A stretch of DNA of 64,000 nucleotides from Leptospira sp. WS58.C1 (GTDB lineage: Bacteria; Spirochaetota; Leptospiria; Leptospirales; Leptospiraceae), in assembly GCF_040833995.1 (NCBI RefSeq), contig NZ_CP162137.1, forward strand, positions 372,001 through 436,000. The letters run 5' to 3'. Within the stretch, counting starts at the first letter, position 1, and every line of letters starts with the position of its first letter. The notes beneath the pieces were generated by a model. The model was not told the origin of the DNA, ran no database searches, and saw nothing but the letters and a program-made list of their open reading frames with translations. A program made the translations under genes and the position numbers. This document shows positions 28,341 through 37,446 of this stretch, piece after piece.

Positions 28341-29423
28341 TTAAGAGACTTTGGATTTTCGCAGATATTCTCGAGGGGAAACACCTTGTATAGATTTAAA
28401 TGCAAGGTTGAAGGTCGCCTTGGAATTGAAACCGGATCTGTAAGCGACGGAAAGGATATTGGCTCCTTCTTCTTTTTGTAATATACGGACCGCTTCCGCA
28501 ACTCGGAAACCGTTTACAAACTTTGCAAAGTTGGTACCTTTTCTTTGGTTCAGAAATTCTGAAAGTTGATATGGTTTGATATCTAACTGATTGGATAGTG
28601 CGGAAAGAGAAAGATCTTCTTGCAGATAGATTTTTTCTTTTGTCATCAAACTTTCCAGACGATTTTCCAGATCCGTCGTATCCACACCTTCTAACCTGGA
28701 ATTACGATAAGCATCTCTCATAGAAGGTCCCATCTCGTTGAAAACTTCCGGAGCATATATCTGCGCTAGATAACCGGCAACCGCATATACCACCGTACTT
28801 AGAACAGAAATGAATAATAAATGAATATCTCTGATCAAATAAGAAATGACCAGGATAGAAGTTACACTTCCGCTTCCGATCACAACGAACAGTAGAATCC
28901 TTGCTCCGGCATCTTTTTTGAGTCTTTCCAATCGGAATGCGGCTCTTGTTTGCCAAACGATAGAAGAATAAAATAGTAAATTCGCGGAATAGGCGCCTAG
29001 TAGAAGGATATCCGACCAACTAGTGGAGCCCTTCTCGAAATAATCCACAGGATGGCTTGAAAAGATTTGAGGTAAAACTAAATATAAGGTAGGAAATACG
29101 ATAAGAAGAAATATTCCCGGAAGGTAAAAACTCCGTTCGAAGGCTGTGAACTTCTCCTCTCGCACGGTAACAGAATATAGACTATACATTCCCGGTCCTA
29201 AAAACCAAGCGAATGGAATATGAAGATGATTTAAAAACGAAGGTTCGAAATAAATACCCTTCAAAAGAAAATACACATACAAGAATTGGATCGAAACACA
29301 AAAAGATAATAAAGATAAGATCTTTAAGCCGGCGGTTTTTTCCGGGCGGAGTAGGCATGCCACGCAGAGTAGCATACAGAATAATACTCCGAAGAATACG
29401 ATCTCATGGAAATGAGGGACCAC
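28341..29423 (-). CDS. Membrane-bound AraC-family transcriptional regulator
   Basis: 360 residues. The N-terminal 230 contain about seven hydrophobic helices (for example IVFFGVLFCMLLCVACLL and ILLFVVIGSGSVTSILVISYLI). The C-terminal 100 hold an AraC/XylS double helix-turn-helix: LSLSALSNQLDIKPYQLSEFLN, FVNGFRVAEAVRILQ, ILSVAYRSGFNSKATFNLAFKSIQGVSPREY. Such proteins sense a signal in the membrane and act on DNA from there. It lies directly upstream of the hydrolase lipoprotein on the same strand, its most obvious candidate target. Confidence 0.9.
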   Translation of the reverse strand: MVPHFHEIVFFGVLFCMLLCVACLLRPEKTAGLKILSLLSFCVSIQFLYVYFLLKGIYFEPSFLNHLHIPFAWFLGPGMYSLYSVTVREEKFTAFERSFYLPGIFLLIVFPTLYLVLPQIFSSHPVDYFEKGSTSWSDILLLGAYSANLLFYSSIVWQTRAAFRLERLKKDAGARILLFVVIGSGSVTSILVISYLIRDIHLLFISVLSTVVYAVAGYLAQIYAPEVFNEMGPSMRDAYRNSRLEGVDTTDLENRLESLMTKEKIYLQEDLSLSALSNQLDIKPYQLSEFLNQRKGTNFAKFVNGFRVAEAVRILQKEEGANILSVAYRSGFNSKATFNLAFKSIQGVSPREYLRKSKVS

Positions 29424-29553
29424 GAACTAATTGGATGAAATGTTATCCTCTACTTGTCAAGTTCTTACGTTTAGAATAGAAATCCGCAAATCGTATTTAG
29501 AACCAAAACTTAGGCCGTTTTTAGTCTAAATTCCCGGAAAGAAGGCTCGTTTT

Positions 29554-30900
29554 TTGGGATTCCTTTCTAAGTTTTTAGGGAAAATTTTCGAAACTATAAG
29601 TATGGCATTCAGAGGGTTCCTCATACTCTTCTTCTTAATACCCTCTTATATATTTTCCGAAACTCCTGTATTATTCCGATGGAAAATGAAGTCCGGAGAC
29701 GATCTCGAATTGAACGAATACCACCGAGTAAAAGCCAGACAAGGCGCTCGAGTCATTCACAGAGAAGATAAGAATCGAATTTTATTGAAGGCCGTTTCCT
29801 GTAAAAAGGAAGGCTGCGATTTTTCCGCGATATTCGATACCTATATTAAATTTCCCGAATTAGATCCGGCTTTCTATAAAGATAAAACTTTCAAGAGCAA
29901 ATTTCATATTTCGGAAACGGGGCAGTATACGGTACCTCCCGAATACAGTATGCCCAATCTCAGATCGCTGCCTACATTCTCCTCGAAAGAGGTAGGACCG
30001 GGAGAAGAGTGGAACAAACCTGCTTCCGAAAGTTTTCAGTTCTCGACGGCTAGGATAGAGATCCCTGTCCAGGCAAAGTATATTTATCAAGGAAGAGGGG
30101 ATTGGGAATACGCTGGTAAAAAAGGGAATGCAGACCTGATAGAATATAATTATAACTTAATGAAGGAATCCGATCCTATCGCTCAGAATATACCGTACAA
30201 AATTTACGGTTTCGCAAAGGGAAAAGTATTCTTCGATTCCGAACAAGGCGTTCCACAATACAAATATGTGCAGCTTGCTTACACTTTCGTTTTTCCGAAT
30301 GGGATAGCGCAGGAAATGTCTTTCGAGATCCACGGGGTTTATTCCAAACAAAATTCCGTTACCGAGAATGATAAGGACAAAATTGCGGAGGAAGTAAAAA
30401 GGATCCTCGGACCTTTTCCGGAGGGAAGCACTTATCCTAGAAAAAGACCGAATGGTAAAAAAGGAAACGGATTAGAATGGCCCGAGTGGGAAGGAAATCC
30501 GGAAGAAGAAATCGCAGACCGCGCACCGGTTGAGATCAGAAAATCGAACGAAGGTGTTGTACTGTCTTTGGATAATCTTCTTTTCGATTACAATAAATCC
30601 GAATTAAAACCGGAAGCGAAAAAGGTTTTGGAAAGGATTGCAGACGTTCTGAAAAAATATCCGGATAGAGAAATTCGGATCAGCGGACATACGGACGATA
30701 AAGGAAGCCAAGAATATAATCTAAAACTTTCCCAAGATCGAGCATTATCGGTTCTGCAAGAGTTACGAAATTCTCATGGAATAGAGGAAACTAGAATGTC
30801 GTACAGAGGTTATGGGAAGTCTCAGCCTGTTACGGAAAATTCCACGGAATCAGGCAGGGCAAAAAACCGAAGAGTAGATATCACCATCGTTTTGGAATAA
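29554..30900 (+). CDS. OmpA-family peptidoglycan-associated outer-membrane protein
   Basis: 448 residues from a TTG start with GAAGG eight bases upstream; an ATG at 29602 would give a shorter signal peptide. The hydrophobic segment FRGFLILFFLIPSYIFSE is a signal peptide. Residues about 45-320 are a predicted beta-rich exported region I do not recognise. The C-terminal 115 residues are an OmpA peptidoglycan-binding domain: LLFDYNKSELKPEAKKVLERIA, ISGHTDDKGSQEYNLKLSQDRA and a GRAKNRRVDI end. It probably links the outer membrane to the cell wall. Confidence 0.9.
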   Translation: MGFLSKFLGKIFETISMAFRGFLILFFLIPSYIFSETPVLFRWKMKSGDDLELNEYHRVKARQGARVIHREDKNRILLKAVSCKKEGCDFSAIFDTYIKFPELDPAFYKDKTFKSKFHISETGQYTVPPEYSMPNLRSLPTFSSKEVGPGEEWNKPASESFQFSTARIEIPVQAKYIYQGRGDWEYAGKKGNADLIEYNYNLMKESDPIAQNIPYKIYGFAKGKVFFDSEQGVPQYKYVQLAYTFVFPNGIAQEMSFEIHGVYSKQNSVTENDKDKIAEEVKRILGPFPEGSTYPRKRPNGKKGNGLEWPEWEGNPEEEIADRAPVEIRKSNEGVVLSLDNLLFDYNKSELKPEAKKVLERIADVLKKYPDREIRISGHTDDKGSQEYNLKLSQDRALSVLQELRNSHGIEETRMSYRGYGKSQPVTENSTESGRAKNRRVDITIVLE

Positions 30901-30935
30901 GTTTCGGCTCCTGCCCCTTTTAGACAAATGGGCGG

Positions 30936-31172
30936 TCAAAAGTAACCTTCATTTTTGCATTCGTTGTAGTGATCATGCTCCGTTAAACAGGAAAGAAGGA
31001 TATTATTATAGGATTCCGTTCCAGGTTCGTGAGCGCTCACTGCCTGACAAACTGCATCTCTCATTATTTTTCTTCTGTCTTGGCATCGTTCTACCGGATT
31101 ACTTCCGCAAGATATAAAACCGAATATTAGAATAAGACAAAATACAAGGTTTCTAATTTTCATTCTTTTCAC
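30936..31172 (-). CDS. Small cysteine-rich lipoprotein
   Basis: 78 residues. The signal peptide KIRNLVFCLILIFGFISC ends in a lipobox with C22 as the lipidation site. The mature part is about 56 residues with four further cysteines (ERCQDRR, DAVCQAV, LLSCLTE, NECKNEG), probably two disulfides. No family recognised. It is convergent with the OmpA-family gene. A pattern of CxxRR...C...C...C recalls small spirochaete lipoproteins of unknown function. Confidence 0.7.
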   Translation of the reverse strand: MKRMKIRNLVFCLILIFGFISCGSNPVERCQDRRKIMRDAVCQAVSAHEPGTESYNNILLSCLTEHDHYNECKNEGYF

Positions 31173-31311
31173 CTATTTCTGTTTGGTTTAGCAAGCGGAT
31201 AACATAACGAAGGATATAAAAAAAGCAAGGAGTTTTGGCAAAAACGGGAGCAGAAACCTTTACGGTCCGTTCCAAAAATGAAATTGTCGAGGACAGTTGA
31301 TCGCGGGCTTC

Positions 31312-31328
31312 AAGAGCCGAAGGCTCTT
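31312..31328. repeat. Hairpin downstream of the sulfatase-fold gene
   Basis: AAGAGCC-GAA-GGCTCTT (31312-31328) is a perfect 7-bp stem with a 3-base loop, 15 bases after the stop of the minus-strand gene. No U-tract follows on the minus strand, so it may be a Rho-type or processing hairpin. Confidence 0.45.
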
Positions 31329-31342
31329 ATGTAAAACGGATT

Positions 31343-33751
31343 CTATTCGTGAATATAACCCCAGCTTTCCAACACTTTTCGGACTTCTTTTCCTAAAGCC
31401 GCCTGCTCGGAAGATTCGGAATTTCCGGAAAGACCGGCATCGTTATAAAAATAAGGTAATTTAGAAGTTTTGAATTCGTAAGGAACTTTTGCAGAAGCCA
31501 CAGATTCGGGAGAATCTCTATAAATTTTAGAACTCGCTTCCGATAGAATTCCCCATTTTCCGGATTTATAATCTTCCTGCTTCCCGTCTTTGGAAACGGA
31601 CAAACGAAATCCAAAAACAGGTTCAACCGTGTAAAAAGAGAGGATATTTTCTTTTCCGGGGGCCTGTTTGACTGTGAGGGAAGCGGACTTCGCTTCCAAT
31701 CTATTCTCTATAAATGGAATGTCAGATTGTATTTTATAAATACCGGCTTGGATCCCGATCTCTATTTTGCGAGTACATTCTTTTTCGCAAGCCGGCAATC
31801 TAAGTTTGAAAACATTCTTCTTTAAACTATGACTTTCCAATTCTTCTCTTGCTTTTGTTAGAAGTGACGAATCGGTCGAAGAAAGATTTCGTAGTTCTCC
31901 CGGATCTTCCATTAAGGAATAGAATTCCTCGGACATTTTATGAGGTTCTCCTTCTTTGGTTCTTCGTACGAAATCGTAACCTGGGTATCTGCGAATAAGT
32001 TTGTATTCTTTGGTTCGAATCGATTCAGAAAACCGTCCCTCCGTATATACGAAGTTTTCGGATTGTGGACCTTCTTCTCCATAAATCGCTTTAGAATAAT
32101 CGTTTCCATCGCAAGTATTCGGATCACAAGGGAATCCCAAAACCCCTGCTAAAGTTGGAAAAAGGGAAAGTAAGGAGACTTGTTCGGAGAATATCTTTTT
32201 TTGAATATTCTGTTTTTCTGATGCAGGTGGATGAATGATCCAGGGAACCTTGATTTCTTCGTCGTAATGGGTTTCACCGTGAGCATGCAGATTTTCCGCC
32301 ACGAAATGGTGATGGTAATAATGTTCCATAGATTGTAATTCTCCATGGTCTGCGACTACGGCGATCCAGGACTTATCGAAAGCCCCAGTCTTTTTAGCTT
32401 CTTCTAAAATTTTGCCTATAACCTCGTCCGTATAAAGGATTTCCGCCATGTACTTTCTGACATAAGGATCGTAACTGTTCCAGATCTTTGGATCCGTCTT
32501 CTTTGCTAGAATGTCCATGTATTTTTTTTCGGGCAGATAAGGATAATGAGGAGTGTTGATGTTTATATGTAGGAAAAATCTTCTGTTTTTATTCTCATTC
32601 AGGAATTGGACGGATTCTGCAAGTATAAGTTCCGTATCGTCTTTATCTTTTCCGGGTTGGAATAATTTATGAAATCCTAGATCCACCCCTACGCCGGTAT
32701 AATCCAGTAGGAATACGTTATTCATAAGACTCGCAGTCAGGTACCCTTTGGATCTGAGATGGTTCGGAAGTGTTTCGGGTTTTTTAGAATAGAATATTTT
32801 TCGATGAAGATTGCTCGAATAGAACCAGGCATTCCCAAGACCTAATTCGGATGCGATTTTAGAAGTGAAAAAAGAGATCATACTCGGCTTAGTCCAATTT
32901 CCATTAGAGAAAGCGTTTTCAAAAACGATGGAATCGGAAGCAAGTTCGTCCAAATAAGGACTCGTAGGGACTGGAGATCCGCCGAAACCTAAACGATCCG
33001 GGCGAAGAGCATCTACAACGATCAATATTACGTTTTCTTTAGGTCCCCAAAGCTCCGGATCGGCAACGGAAGAATACAATGTAGGCTGTCCTACAAACAT
33101 TAGGTCGTTCTGATTTTTGGGGAACCATTCAAAGTTCCAAGTGATGGAAGGATCCTCTTCCAAGGACTTGGAAAGTGATTCCGGGATCTTGATCTTGTGA
33201 TCGATCCATTCTTTTCCTTGGCTTTGTACATCTTCCGAGAATACTATCGAATCTCCCAACTTCACGACCAGTTTCCCGGAGCTAGGAACATTCTCCCCTG
33301 AGGAAGCAAGCGCAGTGGTGGAAAAATCCAAAACGACATTTTGAAGATCGTAAAGTTTTGCCCCAGGGATGATGAACTCGGACGAGATATCACAACCGCC
33401 GTTTTTGAAAAGTAACAAACTGTCCCGGGACTCGTTCAGTAAAGTTCGTTTATCTTTTAGGATGGTAAGCTGGGTGTTTCTCCATTTCTCATGAAGAGGG
33501 AGTTCCGAATAACGGGACGGATTTTTTTTATAATGATAAGCGATCTTTTGGATAGCTTCTTCCGAGTTTCCTCGGCAAACACTCCCTGGTTTTTTTAAGG
33601 AACGAAGTCCGTCCCAAACGGGGATAATGGTTTCTTCTTCTTTCGAAAACGATCCGGGAAAAATTTGCCTACAATCCGTGTAAAGATAACATAACAAGAT
33701 CGGGATCAATATTCTAGAAAGTTTGGAATCAAAAGAAATCATAAGGAACAA
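31343..33751 (-). CDS. Alkaline-phosphatase-superfamily (sulfatase-like) protein with Thr nucleophile position
   Basis: 802 residues. The N-terminal hydrophobic stretch RILIPILLCYLYTDC suggests a lipoprotein or anchored exported protein. The sulfatase-fold domain (about 245-640) begins NVILIVVDALRPDRLG with a metal-binding Asp and includes FFLHININTPHYPYLP and VVADHGEL metal ligands. At the nucleophile site the sequence is NWTKPSM with T287, where true sulfatases have Cys or Ser in C/S-x-P-x-R for formylglycine. A threonine is what phosphoglycerol and phosphoethanolamine transferases use. A phosphodiesterase or transferase role is therefore as likely as sulfatase. The last 150 residues are an unrecognised C-terminal domain. 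Structured inverted repeats lie on both sides of the gene. Confidence 0.85.
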   Translation of the reverse strand: MFLMISFDSKLSRILIPILLCYLYTDCRQIFPGSFSKEEETIIPVWDGLRSLKKPGSVCRGNSEEAIQKIAYHYKKNPSRYSELPLHEKWRNTQLTILKDKRTLLNESRDSLLLFKNGGCDISSEFIIPGAKLYDLQNVVLDFSTTALASSGENVPSSGKLVVKLGDSIVFSEDVQSQGKEWIDHKIKIPESLSKSLEEDPSITWNFEWFPKNQNDLMFVGQPTLYSSVADPELWGPKENVILIVVDALRPDRLGFGGSPVPTSPYLDELASDSIVFENAFSNGNWTKPSMISFFTSKIASELGLGNAWFYSSNLHRKIFYSKKPETLPNHLRSKGYLTASLMNNVFLLDYTGVGVDLGFHKLFQPGKDKDDTELILAESVQFLNENKNRRFFLHININTPHYPYLPEKKYMDILAKKTDPKIWNSYDPYVRKYMAEILYTDEVIGKILEEAKKTGAFDKSWIAVVADHGELQSMEHYYHHHFVAENLHAHGETHYDEEIKVPWIIHPPASEKQNIQKKIFSEQVSLLSLFPTLAGVLGFPCDPNTCDGNDYSKAIYGEEGPQSENFVYTEGRFSESIRTKEYKLIRRYPGYDFVRRTKEGEPHKMSEEFYSLMEDPGELRNLSSTDSSLLTKAREELESHSLKKNVFKLRLPACEKECTRKIEIGIQAGIYKIQSDIPFIENRLEAKSASLTVKQAPGKENILSFYTVEPVFGFRLSVSKDGKQEDYKSGKWGILSEASSKIYRDSPESVASAKVPYEFKTSKLPYFYNDAGLSGNSESSEQAALGKEVRKVLESWGYIHE

Positions 33752-33790
33752 GGACAGAATTTTACTTGAGGGGTTCGCTTACAACACTTA

Positions 33791-33827
33791 TAGTCCGCAA
33801 CGCGGCTTCAGGAGCGAAGCGACTATC
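33791..33827. repeat. Compact three-way-junction-like dyad element
   Basis: ATAGT (33791-33795) pairs with ACTAT (33823-33827). Between them are two small hairpins: CCGC-AAC-GCGG (33796-33806) and CTTC-AGGAGC-GAAG (33807-33820). It lies in the spacer between the divergent sulfatase-fold gene and hadA. A similar CTTC...GAAG segment occurs at 31308-31322 on the other side of the sulfatase-fold gene. Confidence 0.4.
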
Positions 33828-33870
33828 ATCTTGATGAACACCATTCAGTCGATTGTTGGTTGAGTGAACA

Positions 33871-33882
33871 GAACGTTCGTTA
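33871..33882. promoter_or_regulatory. Putative operator upstream of hadAB
   Basis: GAACGTTCGTTA (33871-33882) matches the FAS-I upstream element in all twelve bases and lies about 105 bases before the hadA start. CGATTGTT (33850-33857) is the reverse complement of the AACAATCG half seen ahead of FAS-I and the amidohydrolase gene. Confidence 0.5.
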
Positions 33883-33987
33883 CTAAAAATTCAATGGACC
33901 TGTGGGATCGGTGTCTAAAAAATAGGGCCGTAGAAACGATCTTCGACACTTCGAAGGTTTTTTAAACCAATCCCAAGGAAAAGGATT

Positions 33988-34440
33988 ATGGCAGAAAAAG
34001 GCATTTCAAAAGACCTGATCGGCACAAAACTCGACTCCTACGAATTCGACGTAGAAAGAGGAAAAATCAAAGAGTTTTGTCTCGCGATCGGTGAAACCAA
34101 TCCGATATACTTCGATCTAGAAGCGGCAAAAAAAGCGGGATACGAGGATATTCCAGCTCCTCCTACATTTCCCACAGTGATCCAGTTTTGGGGATATCCT
34201 AAAATTTGGAAAGATATGGAGAACATGGGAGTGGATACTTCCAGGATCCTACATCTAAAAGAAAAATATAATTATGTTAAAACTCTTTACCCTGGCAGAG
34301 TTTCTTCTCAGGGAGAATGTGTTAACGTTACCGTCGGTAAAATGGATACGATGACTTTCCGCACTACCATTCGTAATGCCAAGGGTGAAACCGTGATCGA
34401 AGCGGAGATGTCCATTTTCATCCGTAAACCGGAACAGTGA
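33988..34440 (+). CDS. HadA/HadC-like non-catalytic MaoC dehydratase subunit
   Basis: 150 residues with the MaoC_dehydrat_N hot-dog fold. It has [35 protein letters not shown], where the catalytic Asp/His of active MaoC proteins are absent, as in mycobacterial HadA and HadC. These subunits bind substrate and pair with HadB. The next gene encodes the catalytic partner 10 bases away. The pair would dehydrate (3R)-hydroxyacyl thioesters in a chain-elongation or polyester-type pathway. A good SD (AAGGA) precedes the ATG. The operator shared with FAS-I suggests joint regulation. Confidence 0.88.
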   Translation: MAEKGISKDLIGTKLDSYEFDVERGKIKEFCLAIGETNPIYFDLEAAKKAGYEDIPAPPTFPTVIQFWGYPKIWKDMENMGVDTSRILHLKEKYNYVKTLYPGRVSSQGECVNVTVGKMDTMTFRTTIRNAKGETVIEAEMSIFIRKPEQ

Positions 34441-34450
34441 TAGGAGGATT

Positions 34451-34870
34451 ATGATGAGTAAGATTGAATTCGATAAATACGAAGTAGGACAAGAACTCCC
34501 TCCTTTAAAAGTGGATACGGTTACGCATGCGCATTTAGTGCGTTATGCGGGAGCAAGCGGCGACTTTAACCCTATCCATAACGATCCGGATTTCGCTCGT
34601 AAGACCGGATTGGACGGAACGATCGCACACGGTATGTTCGTAATGGCTCAGATCGGAAGACTTTGCACTTCCTGGGCAGACCAAAAGCAGATCAAAGAAT
34701 TCGGAGTCACTTTCAAAGCGATGACCAAACCCGGACAAACATTGACTTGTTCCGGTAAGATCAAACGTAAGAAAGAAGAAAACGGAGAAAAGCTGCTTAC
34801 GGTAGCCGTTGAAGCTGCTGATGAATCCGGAGAAGTAAAAGCTTCCGGAGAATTAGTAGTTATTTGCTGA
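34451..34870 (+). CDS. HadB-like catalytic MaoC dehydratase subunit
   Basis: 139 residues, hot-dog fold, with the complete hydratase-2 motif SGDFNPIHNDPDFARKTG (Asp-His catalytic pair) followed by AHGMFVMAQIG. Together with the HadA-like protein it should form a heterodimeric (3R)-hydroxyacyl dehydratase. Two consecutive ATG codons occur; AGGAGG (34442-34447) is better spaced for the second (34454). A strong intrinsic terminator follows, so hadA-hadB is a two-gene operon. Confidence 0.9.
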   Translation: MMSKIEFDKYEVGQELPPLKVDTVTHAHLVRYAGASGDFNPIHNDPDFARKTGLDGTIAHGMFVMAQIGRLCTSWADQKQIKEFGVTFKAMTKPGQTLTCSGKIKRKKEENGEKLLTVAVEAADESGEVKASGELVVIC

Positions 34871-34892
34871 TCTTTTCGTTTTTCTAAATTTT

Positions 34893-34922
34893 AAAAGGCC
34901 TCCGGATCTCGGAGGCTTTTTT
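34893..34922 (+). terminator. Intrinsic terminator of the hadAB operon
   Basis: GCCTCCG-GATCT-CGGAGGC (34898-34916) forms a 7-bp GC-rich stem preceded by AAAA and followed by TTTTTT (34917-34922). Confidence 0.9.
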
Positions 34923-34989
34923 ATGCCCGGATATTTTTCCTTACAAAAATAGATTGTCCTTCTTTAATATTTAGATATGTTTATTGCCC

Positions 34990-35346
34990 ATGATAAACGC
35001 GGCAAAAAGTGTGCAGTTTTTCGGGATTTTCTTATTGATCGAAGGACTTCTTTTGATCACGGTCCCGAATTTTTTCCTGGGTCTATTCCTATTAAGTGCA
35101 AGTGATGTTTGGGTAAGAGTGGTCGGTCTCACTCTGATCATATTAGGATATTTTTATTTTAGAATGGGTCAGGAGAATGTTCGTCTTTTCTTAAAATTGA
35201 CCACTCATTCCAGAACGTTCCAGTTTTTGGTCTTAATTTCATTCGTGGCTCTTGGATGGATCCATCCTATGATCTTGTTGCCGAGCGGATTCGAATTTTT
35301 ATGTGGGGTTTGGACCTTCTCCCTTTTAAATAAGGAAAAGCCGTAA
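34990..35346 (+). CDS. Small integral membrane protein
   Basis: 118 residues with about four hydrophobic helices: FFGIFLLIEGLLLITVPNFFL, VVGLTLIILGYFYFRM, FLVLISFVALGWIHPMILLP and FLCGVWTFSLL. The short size and G-x-F-Y-FRMG motif recall small uncharacterised spirochaete inner-membrane proteins; no function can be assigned. A TTG at 34984 is an alternative start; neither has a clear SD. It is convergent with the SpoIIE gene that follows. Confidence 0.7.
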   Translation: MINAAKSVQFFGIFLLIEGLLLITVPNFFLGLFLLSASDVWVRVVGLTLIILGYFYFRMGQENVRLFLKLTTHSRTFQFLVLISFVALGWIHPMILLPSGFEFLCGVWTFSLLNKEKP

Positions 35347-35352
35347 TTTTTT

Positions 35353-37446
35353 TTACGCAGGGTATTCCGGAGTTTCTCTGGATTCGATCGCGATGATGGT
35401 GATATCATCATATCTTTGTTCGTCTCCTCTGGATTTTTCTTCCATTACGACCAATTCTTCCAATAGTTTTTGGAGACCGACATTGGAAAGTGTGGAAGCT
35501 CTTGATGCGATCGTTTCCACAGTGCTCCATCTATTCTCCTTTCTTCTGTTCTCGATGAGTCCATCCGAAAAAAGTAATAAACGGCTTCCTAAGGGAAACT
35601 TATAAGTGGAGAATTCGATCTCCAAATCATCGAATAGTCCTAAGATTGGACCTGTTTTGTGCAATAATTCGTAATTACCGCCGGGAGAAAGAAGCACTTG
35701 ATCCGGATGTCCCGCGGAAGCATAGAGCACTTCTTTTTTTTCCAAATAGATATCGGCAACAAAACAAGGGAAAATACTTTCCAAGGTATCGAACTTTCTT
35801 AAAAATCTTCCATTCAATTCTTTTAATACATGAGTAGGGCAGGCTAGTTTTTTTAACTCTTCGTATTCCGTTTTTAAGGCCATAGTCATAAGACTCGCTT
35901 GCACCCCATGTCCTACGGCATCCGCTAAAAGTACTCTCACTTGTCCCGGGTTGATCTCCGAGATGTCTAAGAAATCCCCTCCAACTTTTTCCAAAGGTTT
36001 ATATACGTAATCGAAACGGATCCCTTTTATCTCTCTTTCCGGCGGAGTTAGGATCTTTCTTTGTACGTTCTGAGCGATCTCTAACTCCCTATTGATCTGT
36101 TGTAAAGTGTCGTTTAGGGTCCTGGTCCTATCTTCTACCTTTTGTACCAATTTTTCCTTCATTTCGAAAAGTTCTAGGTTCATGGTCTGTAGATCTTCGG
36201 TAAGAAGTTTTGCTTCTTTATATTTGGAAGAACGGTCCGAAGCGATCACTAAAGATTGTAAGAAAACGAAAAGTACAAGTGCAATATGAGAGACCTGATG
36301 CGAGGAAACTTTCAGGATATAAGTATAGAATAGATCGATCGCAACTCCTAAGAATAGTATCCCGGAACCGTATAAAATATAAGAAGAATTACTTTCTTTA
36401 TCAAAATCGATTCCGAAGATCACGTAGATCACGTATCCGATTGTGATCCCTATGAACAAATGGAAATAGGCAACCTTACTACTATTGAATTCCAAAGAAC
36501 CGAATAAGGTCATTATAATAAATAGCGAAATGATCGCTAAGGAAATCTGTACGTATAGTTTGGATGCATAAACGCTGAAGGTTTCGTAAAAGAAAAGCAG
36601 GTACAATCCGGTGGCACACATCATGGAGATCTGTTCTATCATCTGGATCCCGTTTTGATTGATAGATGGGAAAAATTCCATCAGTAACCTTGTATTTGTA
36701 ACAAGGGCCCTAAGACTGATCGCCATACTCATAAAACCGAAATACAGAGGAGCTTTGCTGGATCTTAAGTACAAATACAAAGAGATATGATAGAGCCCCA
36801 TGATCACTAAACTGGAGAATGCAAAAATTTCGGTAAAGATGGTCCTTGTTCTTGTGGATAACATCACTTCGGAGGGACCTAATTTGATCGGAGAGCTTAT
36901 CCCTCCCTGCCTAGCGAAATTATTCGTAACGAAAAGTGAAACTTCCATCTGACTGGAACTAGGAACGAAAGAAAAAGATCTAGGCTGCACCCTGGCAACG
37001 CTGGATTTAGGTGAAGTAGACGGGGTTCCCGATTCTCCTAAGAATTCTCCGTCTAAGTATAACCGATAGGAACTCCAAACGGTACCTACGCTTAGAGTAA
37101 GAACCTTCCCCACCCAAACATCGGGTAAAAGTATCTTTAATCGATAAGTAGCATAACCTAACCTTTCATAAGATGGATGTAATTCGGTCTCTCTATTCCA
37201 AGAACCTGGAACCGTCATATTCCCATGAAAGGACTCTAAAATCTTACCAGGCTCTTGGCTCCAGAAAAATTCCCATTCTCCGGAAAGATCTACCGGGCCG
37301 GAACTTGCACTTTGGATCCCTCTGAGGTCGATTATTCCTTTGTAGGCGCGTAAGTTTTCTTCCTTATGCCATGGGGTGAGAGACAAAAGGAAAATGAGGA
37401 AGCCGATGGGTCCTAATAAAAAGAATAAGTATTTTGCCGTGTGCAT
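35353..37446 (-). CDS. 7TM-DISM sensor SpoIIE-type PP2C phosphatase
   Basis: 697 residues. An N-terminal signal/anchor helix leads to an extracytoplasmic jelly-roll of 7TMR-DISM type (LSGEWEFFWSQEPGKI, VPGSWNRE, TYRLKI). About seven transmembrane helices follow (205-400), then a coiled coil (DLQTMNLELFEMKEKLVQKVEDRTRTL) and a SpoIIE/PP2C domain with GGDFLDIS, ADAVGHGVQASLM, FSDGLIEN and YDDITIIAI. All metal-binding acidic residues remain. It likely senses a ligand outside and dephosphorylates a cytoplasmic partner. The target is unknown; STAS proteins are usual family substrates. Confidence 0.92.
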   Translation of the reverse strand: MHTAKYLFFLLGPIGFLIFLLSLTPWHKEENLRAYKGIIDLRGIQSASSGPVDLSGEWEFFWSQEPGKILESFHGNMTVPGSWNRETELHPSYERLGYATYRLKILLPDVWVGKVLTLSVGTVWSSYRLYLDGEFLGESGTPSTSPKSSVARVQPRSFSFVPSSSQMEVSLFVTNNFARQGGISSPIKLGPSEVMLSTRTRTIFTEIFAFSSLVIMGLYHISLYLYLRSSKAPLYFGFMSMAISLRALVTNTRLLMEFFPSINQNGIQMIEQISMMCATGLYLLFFYETFSVYASKLYVQISLAIISLFIIMTLFGSLEFNSSKVAYFHLFIGITIGYVIYVIFGIDFDKESNSSYILYGSGILFLGVAIDLFYTYILKVSSHQVSHIALVLFVFLQSLVIASDRSSKYKEAKLLTEDLQTMNLELFEMKEKLVQKVEDRTRTLNDTLQQINRELEIAQNVQRKILTPPEREIKGIRFDYVYKPLEKVGGDFLDISEINPGQVRVLLADAVGHGVQASLMTMALKTEYEELKKLACPTHVLKELNGRFLRKFDTLESIFPCFVADIYLEKKEVLYASAGHPDQVLLSPGGNYELLHKTGPILGLFDDLEIEFSTYKFPLGSRLLLFSDGLIENRRKENRWSTVETIASRASTLSNVGLQKLLEELVVMEEKSRGDEQRYDDITIIAIESRETPEYPA

